Positions 12,301 to 22,859 of a DNA stretch of 64,000 bases are shown piece after piece; positions within the stretch are counted from its first letter, which is position 1; each line of letters begins with the position of its first letter. The translations under genes and the position numbers were made by a program. A model generated the notes under the pieces. It had not been told where the DNA came from, ran no database searches, and saw only the letters and a program-made list of their open reading frames with translations. The stretch is from Pleurodeles waltl. Taxonomy: Eukaryota; Chordata; Amphibia; Caudata; Salamandridae. The DNA lies in the NCBI RefSeq assembly GCF_031143425.1, contig NC_090439.1, positions 355,502,027 through 355,566,026 of the forward strand. Direction: 5' to 3'.

Positions 12301-15300
12301 GACTTGCGGGGCTCGGACCAGGTTCTGTTACCCAGAATCCTTTGGAAACCTCAAAATTTGGCTAAAAAAACACATGTTCCTCACATTTCTGTGGCAGAAA
12401 GTTCTGGAATCTGAGAGGAGCTACAAATTTCCTTCCACCCAGCGTTCCCCCAAGTCTCCCGATAAAAATGATACCTCACTTGCGTGGGTAGGCCTAGCGC
12501 CGGCGACAGGAAACACCCCAAAGCGCAACGTGGACACATCCTAAATTTTGGGAAAAAACAGGTGTTTTTTGCGAAGTGCCTACCTGTAGATTTTGGCCTC
12601 TAGCTCAGCCGGCACCTAGGGAAACCTACCAAACCTGTGCAGTTCTGAAAACTAGAGACCTAGGGGAATCCAAGGAGGGGTGACTTGCGGGGCTCGGACC
12701 AGGTTCTGTTACCCAGAATCCTTTGCAAACCTCAAAATTTGGCTAAAAAAACACATGTTCCTCACATTTCTGTGGTAGAAAGTTCTGGAATCTGAGAGGA
12801 GCTACAAATTTCCTTCCACCCAGCGTTCCCCCAAGTCTCCCGATAAAAATGATACCTCACTTGCGTGGGTAGGCCTAGCGCCGGCGACAGGAAACACCCC
12901 AAAGCGCAACGTGGACACATCCTAAATTTTGGGAAAAAACAGAGGTGTTTTTTGCGAAGTGCCTACCTGTAGATTTTGGCCTCTAGCTCAGCCGGCACCT
13001 AGGGAAACCTACCAAACCTGTGCAGTTCTGAAAACTAGAGACCTAGGGGAATCCAAGGAGGGGTGACTTGCGGGGCTCGGACCAGGTTCTGTTACCCAGA
13101 ATCCTTTGCAAACCTCAAAATTTGGCTAAAAAAACACATGTTCCTCACATTTCTGTGGTAGAAAGTTCTGGAATCTGAGAGGAGCTACAAATTTCCTTCC
13201 ACCCAGCGTTCCCCCAAGTCTCCCGATAAAAATGATACCTCACTTGCGTGGGTAGGCCTAGCGCCGGCGACAGGAAACAGCCCAAAGCGCAACGTGGACA
13301 CATCCTAAATTTTGGAAAAAAACAGAGGTGTTTTTTGCGAAGTGCCTACCTGTAGATTTTGGCCTCTAGCTCAGCCGGCACCTAGGGAAAGCTACCAAAC
13401 CTGTGCATTTCTGAAAACTAGAGACCTAGGGGAATCCAAGGAGGGGTGACTTGCGGGGCTCGGACCAGGTTCTGTTACCCAGAATCCTTTGCAAACCTCA
13501 AAATTTGGCTAAAAAAACACATGTTCCTCACATTTCTGTGGCAGAAAGTTCTGGAATCTGAGAGGAGCTACAAATTTCCTTCCACCCAGCGTTCCCCCAA
13601 GTCTCCCGATAAAAATGATACCTCACTTGCGTGGGTAGGCCTAGCGCCGGCGACAGGAAACAGCCCAAAGCGCAACGTGGACACATCCTAAATTTTGGGA
13701 AAAAACAGAGGTGTTTTTTGCGAAGTGCCTACCTGTAGATTTTGGCCTCTAGCTCAGCCGGCACCTAGGGAAACCTACCAAACCTGTGCATTTCTGAAAA
13801 CTAGAGACCTAGGGGAATCCAAGGAGGGGTGACTTGCGGGGCTCGGACCAGGTTCTGTTACCCAGAATCCTTTGCAAACCTCAAAATTTGGCTAAAAAAA
13901 CAAATGTTCTTCACATTTCTGTGGCAGAAAGTTCTGGAATCTGAGAGGAGCTACAAATTTCCTTCCACCCAGCGTTCCCCCAAGTCTCCCGATAAAAATG
14001 ATACCTCACTTGCGTGGGTAGGCCTAGCGCCGGCGACAGGAAACACCCCAAAGCGCAACGTGGACACATCCTAAATTTTGGAAAAAAACAGAGGTGTTTT
14101 TTGCGAAGTGCCTACCTGTAGATTTTGGCCTCTAGCTCAGCCGGCACCTAGGGAAACCTACCAAACCTGTGCATTTCTGAAAACTAGAGACCTAGGGGAA
14201 TCCAAGGAGGGCTGACTTGCGGGGCTCGGACCAGGTTCTGTTACCCAGAATCCTTTGCAAACCTCAAAATTTGGCTAAAAAAACACATGTTCCTCACATT
14301 TCTGTGGCAGAAAGTTCTGGAATCTGAGAGGAGCTACAAATTTCCTTCAACCCAGCGTTCCCCCAAGTCTCCCGATAAAAATGATACCTCACTTGCGTGG
14401 GTAGGCCTAGCGCCGGCGACAGGAAACACCCCAAAGCGCAACGTGGACACATCCTAAATTTTGGGAAAAAACAGAGGTGTTTTTTGCGAAGTGCCTACCT
14501 GTAGATTTTAGCCTCTAGCTCAGCCGGCACCGAGGGAAACCTACCAAACCTGTGCATTTCTGAAAACTAGAGACCTAGGGGAATCCAAGGAGGGCTGACT
14601 TGCGGGGCTCGGACCAGGTTCTGTTACCCAGAATCCTTTGCAAACCTCAAAATTTGGCTAAAAAAACACATGTTCCTCACATTTCTGTGGCAGAAAGTTC
14701 TGGAATCTGAGAGGAGCTACAAATTTCCTTCCACCCAGCGTTCCCCCAAGTCTCCCGATAAAAATGATACCTCACTTGCGTGGGTAGGCCTAGCGCCGGC
14801 GACAGGAAACAGCCCAAAGCGCAACGTGGACACATCCTAAATTATGGAAAAAAACAGAGGTGTTTTTTGCGAAGTGCCTACCTGTAGATTTTGGCCTCTA
14901 GCTCAGCCGGCACCTAGGGAAACCTACCAAACCTGTGCATTTCTGAAAACTAGAGACCTAGGGGAATCCAAGGAGGGCTGACTTGCGGGGCTCGGACCAG
15001 GTTCTGTTACCCAGAATCCTTTGCAAACCTCAAAATTTGGCTAAAAAAACACATGTTCCTCACATTTCTGTGGCAGAAAGTTCTGGAATCTGAGAGGAGC
15101 TACAAATTTCCTTCAACCCAGCGTTCCCCCAAGTCTCCCGATAAAAATGATACCTCACTTGCGTGGGTAGGCCTAGCGCCGGCGACAGGAAACACCCCAA
15201 AGCGCAACGTGGACACATCCTAAATTTTGGGAAAAAACAGAGGTGTTTTTTGCGAAGTGCCTACCTGTAGATTTTGGCCTCTAGCTCAGCCGGCACCGAG

Positions 15301-15677
15301 GGAAACCTACCAAACCTGTGCATTTCTGAAAACTAGAGACCTAGGGGAATCCAAGATGGGGTGACTTGCGGGGCTCGGACCAGGTTCTGTTACCCAGAAT
15401 CCTTTGCAAACCTCAAAATGTGGCTAAGAAAACACATGTTCCTCACATTTCTGTGGCAGAAAGTTCTGGAATCTGATAGGAGCCACAAATTTCCTTCCAC
15501 CCAGCGTTCCCCTAAGTCTCTCAATAAAAATGGTACCTCACTTCTGTCGGTAGGCAGAGCGCCCACGAAAGGAAATGGCCCAAAACACAACGTGGACAGA
15601 ACATATTTTTTCACAGAAAACAGAGGTGTTTTTTGCAAAGTGCCTACCTGTGGAGTTTGGCCTCTAGCTCAGCCGGC
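9384..15677. repeat. 383-bp tandem satellite, about 16 units
   Basis: The marker GTGACTTGCGGGGCTCGGAC recurs at 9620, 10003, then about every 382-383 bp through 15361 (16 occurrences; a few units carry GCTGACTTGC instead). Units differ by single bases and small indels, such as the shorter unit starting near 10387 and a 2-base loss near 12560. The last unit (15361 on) is the most diverged. The array starts mid-unit with GTTCCCCCAAGTCTCCCGAT, a junction also present in element 2. Each unit has an 81-codon open frame starting with GTG, but frames break in several units and no start or splice context is conserved, so I treat it as non-coding. Confidence 0.92.
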
Positions 15678-18655
15678 CCCGGGAGGGGGGGGCCGAAATG
15701 GCCTAAAATAAATTCCCCCCCTCCCAGACCCCCCCCCCCCCGGGAGCGACCCTTGCCTACAGGGTCGCTCCCCCTGCGTGACATTGGCCCCAAAAAACAA
15801 ATCCCAGGTGCCTAGTGGTTTCTGTCCCCTTGGGGGCAGATTGACCTAAAATCGGCCAATCTTCCCCCCTGGCCTAAATACAATTTGCCCCCCAGGGGAG
15901 CGATCCTTGCCTGATGGGTCGCTCCCCATCTCGAAAAAAACAAACAAACAAAAAAAAAAAACACAACAAAACAATTTGCCCTGGTGCCCTGAGGGTTCTG
16001 CCCCCCCCTGGGGGCAGTTCGGCCTAATAATAGGCCGATCTGCCCCCAGGGGGGCAGAAATGGCCTAAAATAAATTTGCCCCCACCCCCCCCCCCGGGAG
16101 CGACCCTTGCCTACGGGGTCGCTTCCCCTGCGTGACATTGGCGCCAAAAAACAAATCCCTGGTGCCTAGTGGTTTCTGCCCCCTTGGGGGCAGATTGACC
16201 TAAAATCGGCCAATATGCCCCCAAGGGGGGCAGAAATGGGCTCAATACAATTTGCCCCCCATGGGAGCGACCCTTGCCTGATGGGTCGCTCCCCATCTCG
16301 AAAAAAAACAAAACAAACAAAAAAAAACACAACAAAAAAATTTGCCCTGGTGCCCTGAGGGTTCTGCCCCCCCCCCTGGGGGCAGTTTGGCCTAATAATA
16401 GGCCGATCTGCCCCCAGGGGGGCAGAAATGGCCTAAAATAAATTTGCCCCCACCCCCCCCCGGGAGCGACCCTTGCATACGGGGTCGCTCCCCCTGCGTG
16501 ACATTGGCGCCAAACAACAAATCCCCGGTGCCTAGTGGTTTCTCCCCTTGGGGGCAGATTGACCTAAAATTGGCCAATCTGCCCCCAGGGAGGCAGAAAT
16601 GGTCTAAATACAATTTGCCCCCCAGGGGAGCGACCCTTGCCTGATGGGTCGCTCCCCATCTCGAAAAAAACAAACAAACAAAAAAAAAACAACACAACAA
16701 AAAAAAATTCCCTGGTGCCTAGAGGGTTCTGCCCCCCTGGAGGCAGTTCGGCCTAATAATAGGCCGATCTGCCCCCCGGGGGGCCGAAATGGCCTAAAAT
16801 AAATTCCCGCCCTCCCAGCCCCCCCTCCCCCCCGGGAGCGACCCTTGCCTACAGGGTCGCTCCCCCTGCGTGACATTGGCCCCAAAAAACAAATCCCAGG
16901 TGCCTAGTGGTTTCTCCCCTTGGGGGCAGATTGACCTAAAATCGGCCAATCTGCCCCCAAGGGGGGCAGAAATGGCCTCAATACAATTTGCCCCCCAGGG
17001 GAGCGACCCTTGCCTGATGGGTCGCTCCCCATCTCGAAAAAAAACAAAAAAAAAAAAAAAAAACACAACAAAAAAATGTGTTGGTGCCCTGAGGGTTCTG
17101 CCCCCCCCTGGGGGCAGTTCGGCCTAATAATAGGCCGATCTGGCCTAAAATAAATTATTCCCCCCCCAGCCCCCACCCCCCCCGGGAGCGACCCTTGCAT
17201 ACGGGGTCGCTCCCCCTGCGTGACATTGGCGCCAAACAACAAATCCCCGGTGCCTAGTGGTTTCTCCCCTTGGGGGCAGATTGACCTAAAATTGGCCAAT
17301 CTGCCCCCAGGGAGGCAGAAATGGTCTAAATACAATTTGCCCCCCAGGGGAGCGACCCTTGCCTGATGGGTCGCTCCCCATCTCGAAAAAAACAAACAAA
17401 CAAAAAAAAAACAACACAACAAAAAAAAATTCCCTGGTGCCTAGAGGGTTCTGCCCCCCTGGAGGCAGTTCGGCCTAATAATAGGCCGATCTGCCCCCCG
17501 GGGGGCCGAAATGGCCTAAAATAAATTCCCGCCCTCCCAGCCCCCCCTCCCCCCCGGGAGCGACCCTTGCCTACAGGGTCGCTCCCCCTGCGTGACATTG
17601 GCCCCAAAAAACAAATCCCAGGTGCCTAGTGGTTTCTCCCCTTGGGGGCAGATTGACCTAAAATCGGCCAATCTGCCCCCAAGGGGGGCAGAAATGGCCT
17701 CAATACAATTTGCCCCCCAGGGGAGCGACCCTTGCCTGATGGGTCGCTCCCCATCTCGAAAAAAAACAAAAAAAAAAAAAAAAAACACAACAAAAAAATG
17801 TGTTGGTGCCCTGAGGGTTCTGCCCCCCCCTGGGGGCAGTTCGGCCTAATAATAGGCCGATCTGGCCTAAAATAAATTATTCCCCCCCCAGCCCCCACCC
17901 CCCCCGGGAGCGACCCTTGCGTACGGGGTCGCTCCCCCTGCGTGACATTGGCGCCAAACAACAAATCCCCGGTGCCTAGTGGTTTCTGCCCCCTTGGGGG
18001 CAGATTGACCTAAAATTGGCCAATCTGCCCCCAGGGGGGCAGAAATGGTCTAAATACAATTTGCCCCCCAGGGGAGCGACCCTTGCCTGATGGGTCGCTC
18101 CCCATCTCTAAAAAAAGAAACAACAAAAAAAAAAACCACTAAAAAAAATTTGCCCTGGCGCCTAGAGGTTTCTGCCCCCCTGGGGGCAGATCGGCCTAAT
18201 AATAGGCCGATCTGCCCCCAGGGGGGGCAGAAATGGCCAAAAATAAATTGCCCTCCCCCAGGGAGCGACCCTTGCCTAAGGGGTCGCTCCCTTTGCGTGA
18301 AATTCACGCAAAGAAAAAAGTCCCTGGTGTCTAGTGGTTTCTACCCCCCTTGGGGGCAGATTGGCCTCATCAAAATAGGCCAATCTGCCCCCAAGGGGGG
18401 CAGAAATGGCCAAAATATAATTTTCCCCCAAGGGGAGCGACCCTTGCCTAAGGGGTCGCTCCCCACCAAAAAAAAAAGAAATGAAACATAAAAAAAAAAA
18501 AAAAAAAAAATGGTTCCTGGTGCCTAGAGGTTTCTGCCCCCAGGGGGGGCAGAAAAGGCCTTCTCAAAAAAATGCCCCCCCTGGGAGCGACCCTTGCCCA
18601 AGGGGTCGCTCCCTTTTGTGTGTTTCAATAAAAAAAAAAAAATCCCTGGTGTCTA
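15678..18655. repeat. hairpin-rich ~361-bp satellite
   Basis: Units repeat GGGAGCGACCCTTGCCTAC...GGGTCGCTCCC (a hairpin), then TGCCCCCTTGGGGGCAG with GGCCAATCTGCCCCC (a second long hairpin), an A-rich spacer and TTGCCCTGGTGCC. Starts of GGGAGCGACCCTTGC blocks fall about every 350-370 bp, for example 16096, 16462, 17184 and 17906. Long runs of C, G and A create many open frames on both strands; these are composition artefacts. The same family lies at 61160-62030 inside element 2. Confidence 0.88.
16462..17905. repeat. 722-bp dimer repeat inside the 361-bp satellite
   Basis: The block at 16462-17183 recurs at 17184-17905 with an offset of exactly 722 bp, and the two copies look identical over long stretches (for example 16604-17127 against 17326-17849). 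Each holds two ~361-bp monomers of different type. A following copy (from 17906) begins similarly with one base change, GCGTACG for GCATACG. This is a higher-order repeat made by recent unequal exchange or replication slippage, or possibly an assembly effect. Confidence 0.8.
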
Positions 18656-18658
18656 GTG

Positions 18659-19075
18659 GGGTTTCAAAAGCCGGATTGCAAGCAATCCGGCTTTTGAAAC
18701 CCTCGGAGGGACTTCAAAGGGAAGGAAATACTTTTCCTTCCCTTTGAAGCCCCTCCGGGCCTCCCAAGTGATTGAAAAAGAAATGCTTTTGCATTTCTTT
18801 TTCAATCGCGCTGGAAACAGAGCTTCCAGCGCGACTAGGGAGGCCCCTGTGACAAATCAGCGCGCGCTCGCGCGCTGACGTCACAGAGGGGGGTGGGGGG
18901 GGGGGTCGGGGGTGGAAGGGGAAGGTCTTCCCCTTCCATCCCGACTTGGGGGGGGAAGGGGGATGCACGGGGGGCGCGCTAGCGCGCCCCCAAGTTCCCC
19001 TGTGCCTAGGACGAGATGATCTCGTCCAAGGCACAGGGGAACTGTAGCCTTGGACGAGATGATCTCGTCCAAGGC
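18659..19075. repeat. chain of unrelated hairpins at the right end of element 1
   Basis: Consecutive hairpins: 18659-18702 (21-bp stem, loop AA), 18705-18756 (about 24-bp stem with one mismatch), 18757-18846 (outer stem GGGCCTCCC enclosing a 17-bp stem at 18770-18807 and a 9-bp stem at 18808-18832), 18848-18885 (TGTGAC arms around CGCGCG), 18913-18938 (12-bp stem), 18970-18991 (22-bp palindrome), 18994-19042 (about 24-bp stem with one opposed mismatch) and 19047-19075 (14-bp stem). The last two share GGACGAGAT, so that part is duplicated. The chain ends ten bases from the terminus. Confidence 0.88.
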
Positions 19076-19085
19076 ACAGAAGGGG

Positions 19086-19089
19086 TTAA
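19086..19089. repeat. TTAA target-site copy, right of element 1
   Basis: TTAA directly follows the terminal GGGG. It pairs with the copy at 8309-8312. Confidence 0.85.
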
Positions 19090-20300
19090 CAACCCTGGTA
19101 AGTCTGACAGAAATATAGCGAATAATAATGAGCCAGAACACTTCCTTGGTGTAAGCCATTCCTTATAGGGATCTTCTTTGAAAATTAACCACTTGTATCT
19201 AAAATTATTTGGGCCCAATTTTGTGAATGCAGACTCTGAAGGAGAAGTAATAGGTCCGAATCAACCCCCAACTGTTTGAACATATCCCATAACAATTTTC
19301 TATCCACCAAATCAAGTATGACACGAAAGTCAACAATGCAGAAGAATAAACTTCCTCGCATTTCAGTTGATTATTTTGCTAATGACCAAAGGCTGAAACT
19401 GTGGTCGATCGTCGAGTGACATTCTTTGAAACCACCTTGCTCTACCGGTATCAAGTCATTTCTCTCTGCCCAAGATTTAATTTGCCCCAGCAACTTTGTG
19501 GAAACATTTTCGCCAGCATCCAATAAACTTATTAGACGATAATTGTTTGGTTGTGTTGGGTCATCCTTTTTATAGATGGGCCTAATAATGGCACCCTTCC
19601 AGTTCTCAGGGAAACAACCATAATCAAACATTTTATGAAACGTGGCATAAAAGAATTTGCCCCCCCAGTCAATATTATTTTTTATTATTATTGCTGGAAG
19701 ATTGTCTGGGCCCGCAGCTTTGGTTAGTTTAAGCTCTGCAATTATTTCTTTTATCTTTTGCAGGGTAAAAGCCGATCTCACATCCCTGCCTGTCCTCATA
19801 TTAACTCCACATTCTCCCTTTGCATCCATTCCTTTATATACACTACACAGGTGTTTATTCTAGTCATCTTCACCAACCAAACACCGCATAGTTTCTGTAG
19901 CTTTTCCCTCCCTTATCAACTGCCAGAATCCCCTAATATTTTGTGTTCTTATCACCTCTGCCATTACCTCCCAATTCCTATTTATTATCCCCATGTCCTC
20001 TGCCTTATAAGTGTTTTATAAATTTGCTTTGCTTGGCGAAGCTTCTGTTCTACATCAAAGAGCGTCTTTTCTTAAATTCCCTTTCTAAATTCTGCACCTT
20101 CCGCTTCTGGCTCCTACACTCCTGGTTATACAATGTATTTTTGTTGGCCCTACATACTTCTTCCTTCGTCTTTTCCTCCTGCGTTGTTTATAAATTTGCT
20201 TTTAAACAGTCAACTATTAACTCAATTCCCCTATTGTAACCCTTAAAAGTGTCATTTGGAGCTTCCTCCATTTTGATATCTCTATAATTTACTGTCCAAT
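19086..20300 (-). pseudogene. APE-type LINE reverse transcriptase, N-terminal half
   Basis: Minus-strand reading of 19371-19829 gives a non-LTR RT: LTKAAGPDNLP, FPENWKGAIIRPIYKKDD, NNYRLISLLDAGEN, then a DLIPVEQGGFKECHSTIDH block. These match RT motifs 1-3 of APE-type LINEs (K-x-GPDxxP, YRPISLL, QxGFRxGRSTxDH). Beyond it, at 19086-19160, comes SGSLLFAIFLSDLPGLL, the segment before the YADD box. The frame changes between 19371 and 19218. The RT is completed by 6690-8312 on the far side of element 1. Clade is not resolved beyond a Jockey/CR1/I-like group. Confidence 0.78.
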
Positions 20301-21230
20301 CATTAAGTGCTTTTAAGGCTACTTTCTGTAATTCGGGTAGTTATCCTACGAGGGTACTCTACCTGCAATGTCAGCACTTTTTCTCTTTTTCTTTGGGCAT
20401 TATTTACTGGCCCAATTGTTAACCATAGGGGCCAATGATAACTGCCCTCTAGGGGCTCAATTCCAAAGTCTACTACTTCTTCAAAACACCAAGTATTTAT
20501 AAAGGCATAATCAATAGGGCATGCCTGGTTGCCTATTCGAAAAGTTTGTTTTGCCAGTCGATCCATATTCATACGTCCATTTATGCAGAACAGACCTAGG
20601 GATCCTAGAGTTCTTGCTAGGGACAAGTCCCGGGCAGAATATTCTACAATTGGGAAGGTACTATGTGGAATTTGTGCAGCTGCTAGCAGCTTTAAAAAAA
20701 AAATCTATCCCTACTATTGGGGTCAAGTTTATGGTTAAAATCTCCCAGCATTAAGATCAGATGTTCCGCTTTACAAATCTTCGTCCAAATCTTCTTCAAA
20801 CAAACCCCACGGGATATCATCATCACGTGTCATCCCTGGTTGTATGTATACAATAATTCTCATGAGCTGTCTAAACACCCTCCAATTGTATTTTAAAGAT
20901 CTACTTGCCCACCAGTAACCAAAAACAGTTTTTTTTTTTTTTACCCCTGAGTCTGTTTGCTATTCTAGATGAGGTCAGAGGTATTAGGCCCCCCCCGAAG
21001 GACGGCCTGAACTTTGCCGGCTTGGTCCCCTAAAAATCCTCATAAACCATCTATTGGTTCAGGTTATTCTCACAAGCAGGTTTCCTGGAAACACATTATA
21101 TCACACTTTTCCAGCCTTCCTTTAAATAAATCTTGTTCTAAATGTTTTTTTATAGCCTCCTATGTTTCAGGAAAAAATCCGATGGGTGTCAGAAGAGCTT
21201 AATTCCTAGTCCACATCACTCAACTACCCC
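20301..21230 (-). pseudogene. APE endonuclease domain of the same LINE
   Basis: Minus-strand translation shows HLILMLGDFNHKLDPNSRD at about 20695-20760, the GDFN box of APE-type endonucleases, and at 20303-20626 an IDYAFINTW block followed by LEGSYHWPL, the counterpart of the catalytic SDHxPL end. Upstream, RIIVYIQP (about 20850) matches the usual 'VYIPP' strand. In functional relatives the enzyme nicks target DNA to start reverse transcription. The Asp of SDH is Tyr here and several frames are broken. Confidence 0.7.
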
Positions 21231-22545
21231 CGCTGTAATTATCAAGTGTGTTTACAAGGGGTTCAAAGCGGTTCCTCAGCTGTAGGTCATTATACTCAGT
21301 CACTATAGTTACACTCAATATGCCCTTATTACCATCCACACATGTTCTTTGGTTTTTATAGGCTGCCAAGTTGTATGGCACTTGGTTGGGAAGCAGACCT
21401 GCATTAATTGAACCAATCTTATGCCCTCCTTCATTAACGTTATCTCTGCTTGCAATACCAATTGTCTGAAGCATTCATAGTAAAAGAGAGCCTTTGTCAC
21501 ATCTGCCCCTTCCGAGTTTAAGGTAAATCCTATTTGCTTTAGGTCGTATGACCCAATTTTGCATAAACTTGGGCACAGGGCCATAACTTCTAGAAGGCAC
21601 GTGCGATTCAAGGGCTTTAGCTTTCTCCACCATTTTCTCCCATCCCTAGGGCTCCAAATATACCCACCTACTCTTACTTCCTTTTGGACTATCCATCTTC
21701 CTCTCATTTCCAGGGCCCTTTGGTGGTGACAAAATTCTGTTCTTCACCTGGCAAACTGAATTGTCCATTTCTCCACTTTTTCCCAATCTCCTAACATTGT
21801 TCTCTCTCTTTTTTCCCCCCTATTTTCACTTCTTTCTTACATTACCATTCTTTGGGAGCACTTCTTTCCTTTTACTAACTGAATGTCTTCTCTGTATGGT
21901 AAAATGTGTGCCTTTTGTGAAGTGCTCCCCCTATTTGGGGCAACCACTTCTCAGTGCCGGTGGAAACACTAGCCACTAACTACAACTGGACTAGCTGGAC
22001 CAGCAGATTACCGGGGGAGCAAAGAGGGATGGACAAGGCCACTAGCAAAGTGAGCCCATTAGTTGCTAATCACTTGGTTGTCAAGTCAGCAGGCGGACCA
22101 TGGCCAGGCCGCCTCACTGCGCCCCACCATGCTACACTGCTGTATCGCTCCCCACTACTGCCACTTTCCACCGCCGCTCCCTCTGCTTTTGCTGTCCCCC
22201 TGCTATCCACTACCTGTCCCTCCTGGGGGAAACCACTGGATACCTGGACGATAGGCGCGGGGGCGCAGACCGGCGTGAAGTACGGTATAACTTGTTTCAG
22301 TCGGTCTCATGACAAGAGTTGTGCGGGGGTGGAGTGTGCGAAGATGTAGTGCTGCTTAGGATGTCCCAAATACAGTTCCAAAAAACTCAAAAAGGTGACT
22401 TGTGTTATCTTGTTACCTCGTGGGTCTCATGGGTCTGCTCGCTGCACCTCTCTGCAGCTACGCCGGGCCCCCAACAGGCACGGACACAGACGTTTTACCG
22501 CCCTTCTGGATTGCCCCTTTTGCTTCTTTGCCTCTCACTTCTCTT
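21231..22545 (-). other. probable 5' part of the LINE
   Basis: A 130-codon open frame lies at 21315-21707 on the minus strand, but I do not recognise a domain. The position upstream of the endonuclease and the same orientation make it likely to be ORF1 or the ORF2 leader of this LINE. Composition becomes CT/GC-rich from 21760 onward. Confidence 0.35.
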
Positions 22546-22549
22546 GCTG

Positions 22550-22812
22550 AACGAGTCTGGTCCCGGATAGATGAGGATGCGGGTGCGGGATGCCGCAATG
22601 CAATTCCCGTCTCCCAGCGCCTCGCGGATCCTCACCTTGCGGTCTCTCGCTTCTTTTTTCTCGCCGCTATTTCCGCTGCTATGTCGGTGCCTCCAAGCAG
22701 GTCCGGATGGGTATGACGAGGGCAGGTGCGGGATGCCACTGTGCGTTGCGGCTCCCAGCGCCTCGCAGTCTGGCTCCTCCCCTTCCGCTTCCAAACCTCT
22801 TTCCCTTCAATA
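22550..22812. repeat. two related GC-rich monomers, possible LINE 5' promoter repeats
   Basis: CGGATAGATGAGG...GGTGCGGGATGCC...CTCCCAGCGCCTCGC (from about 22563) is repeated in diverged form about 140 bp later (GGATGGGTATGACGAGG...GGTGCGGGATGCC...CTCCCAGCGCCTCGC, from about 22705). They lie at the expected 5' end of the minus-strand LINE. Promoter monomers of this type are known in other LINEs; the role here is inference. Confidence 0.45.
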
Positions 22813-22859
22813 GTAGAACATGGGGGGAAAAAGTAACCAAGTGGTTTAGGATGGATATA

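Larger units (their letters stand above)
8313..19085. mobile_element. element 1: 10.8 kb non-autonomous piggyBac-like element carrying satellites
   Basis: The element is bounded by TTAA on both sides. Left end CCCCTTCGCTGCCAGG and right end (inverted) CCCCTTCTGTGCCTTGG form an imperfect terminal repeat. From left to right it holds a ~1 kb left region (8313-9383), about 16 units of a 383-bp satellite (9384-15677), a hairpin-rich ~361-bp satellite (15678-18655), and a chain of hairpins (18659-19075) next to the right end. No transposase is present. It interrupts a LINE reading frame, and removal of the element plus one TTAA restores continuity. A relative at 58073-62398 has the same plan and still holds a piggyBac transposase relic. 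The piggyBac assignment rests on TTAA, the CCC-type termini and that relative. Movement would need transposase supplied from elsewhere. Confidence 0.8.

Noticed and set aside
9620..15711. Repeated 81-codon open frame in each 383-bp unit
   Set aside because: It starts with GTG, is broken in some units by indels, and has no ATG, splice or Kozak context. The repetition reflects recent array expansion rather than selection on a protein.
15812..17964. Long minus- and plus-strand open frames (up to 172 codons) rich in Pro, Gly and Phe
   Set aside because: They follow C-runs, G-runs and A-runs of the 361-bp satellite and repeat with the 722-bp period. No domain is present.
9384..18655. CRISPR-like array
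   Set aside because: Units are hundreds of bases long with no unique spacers, and the surroundings are vertebrate transposons.
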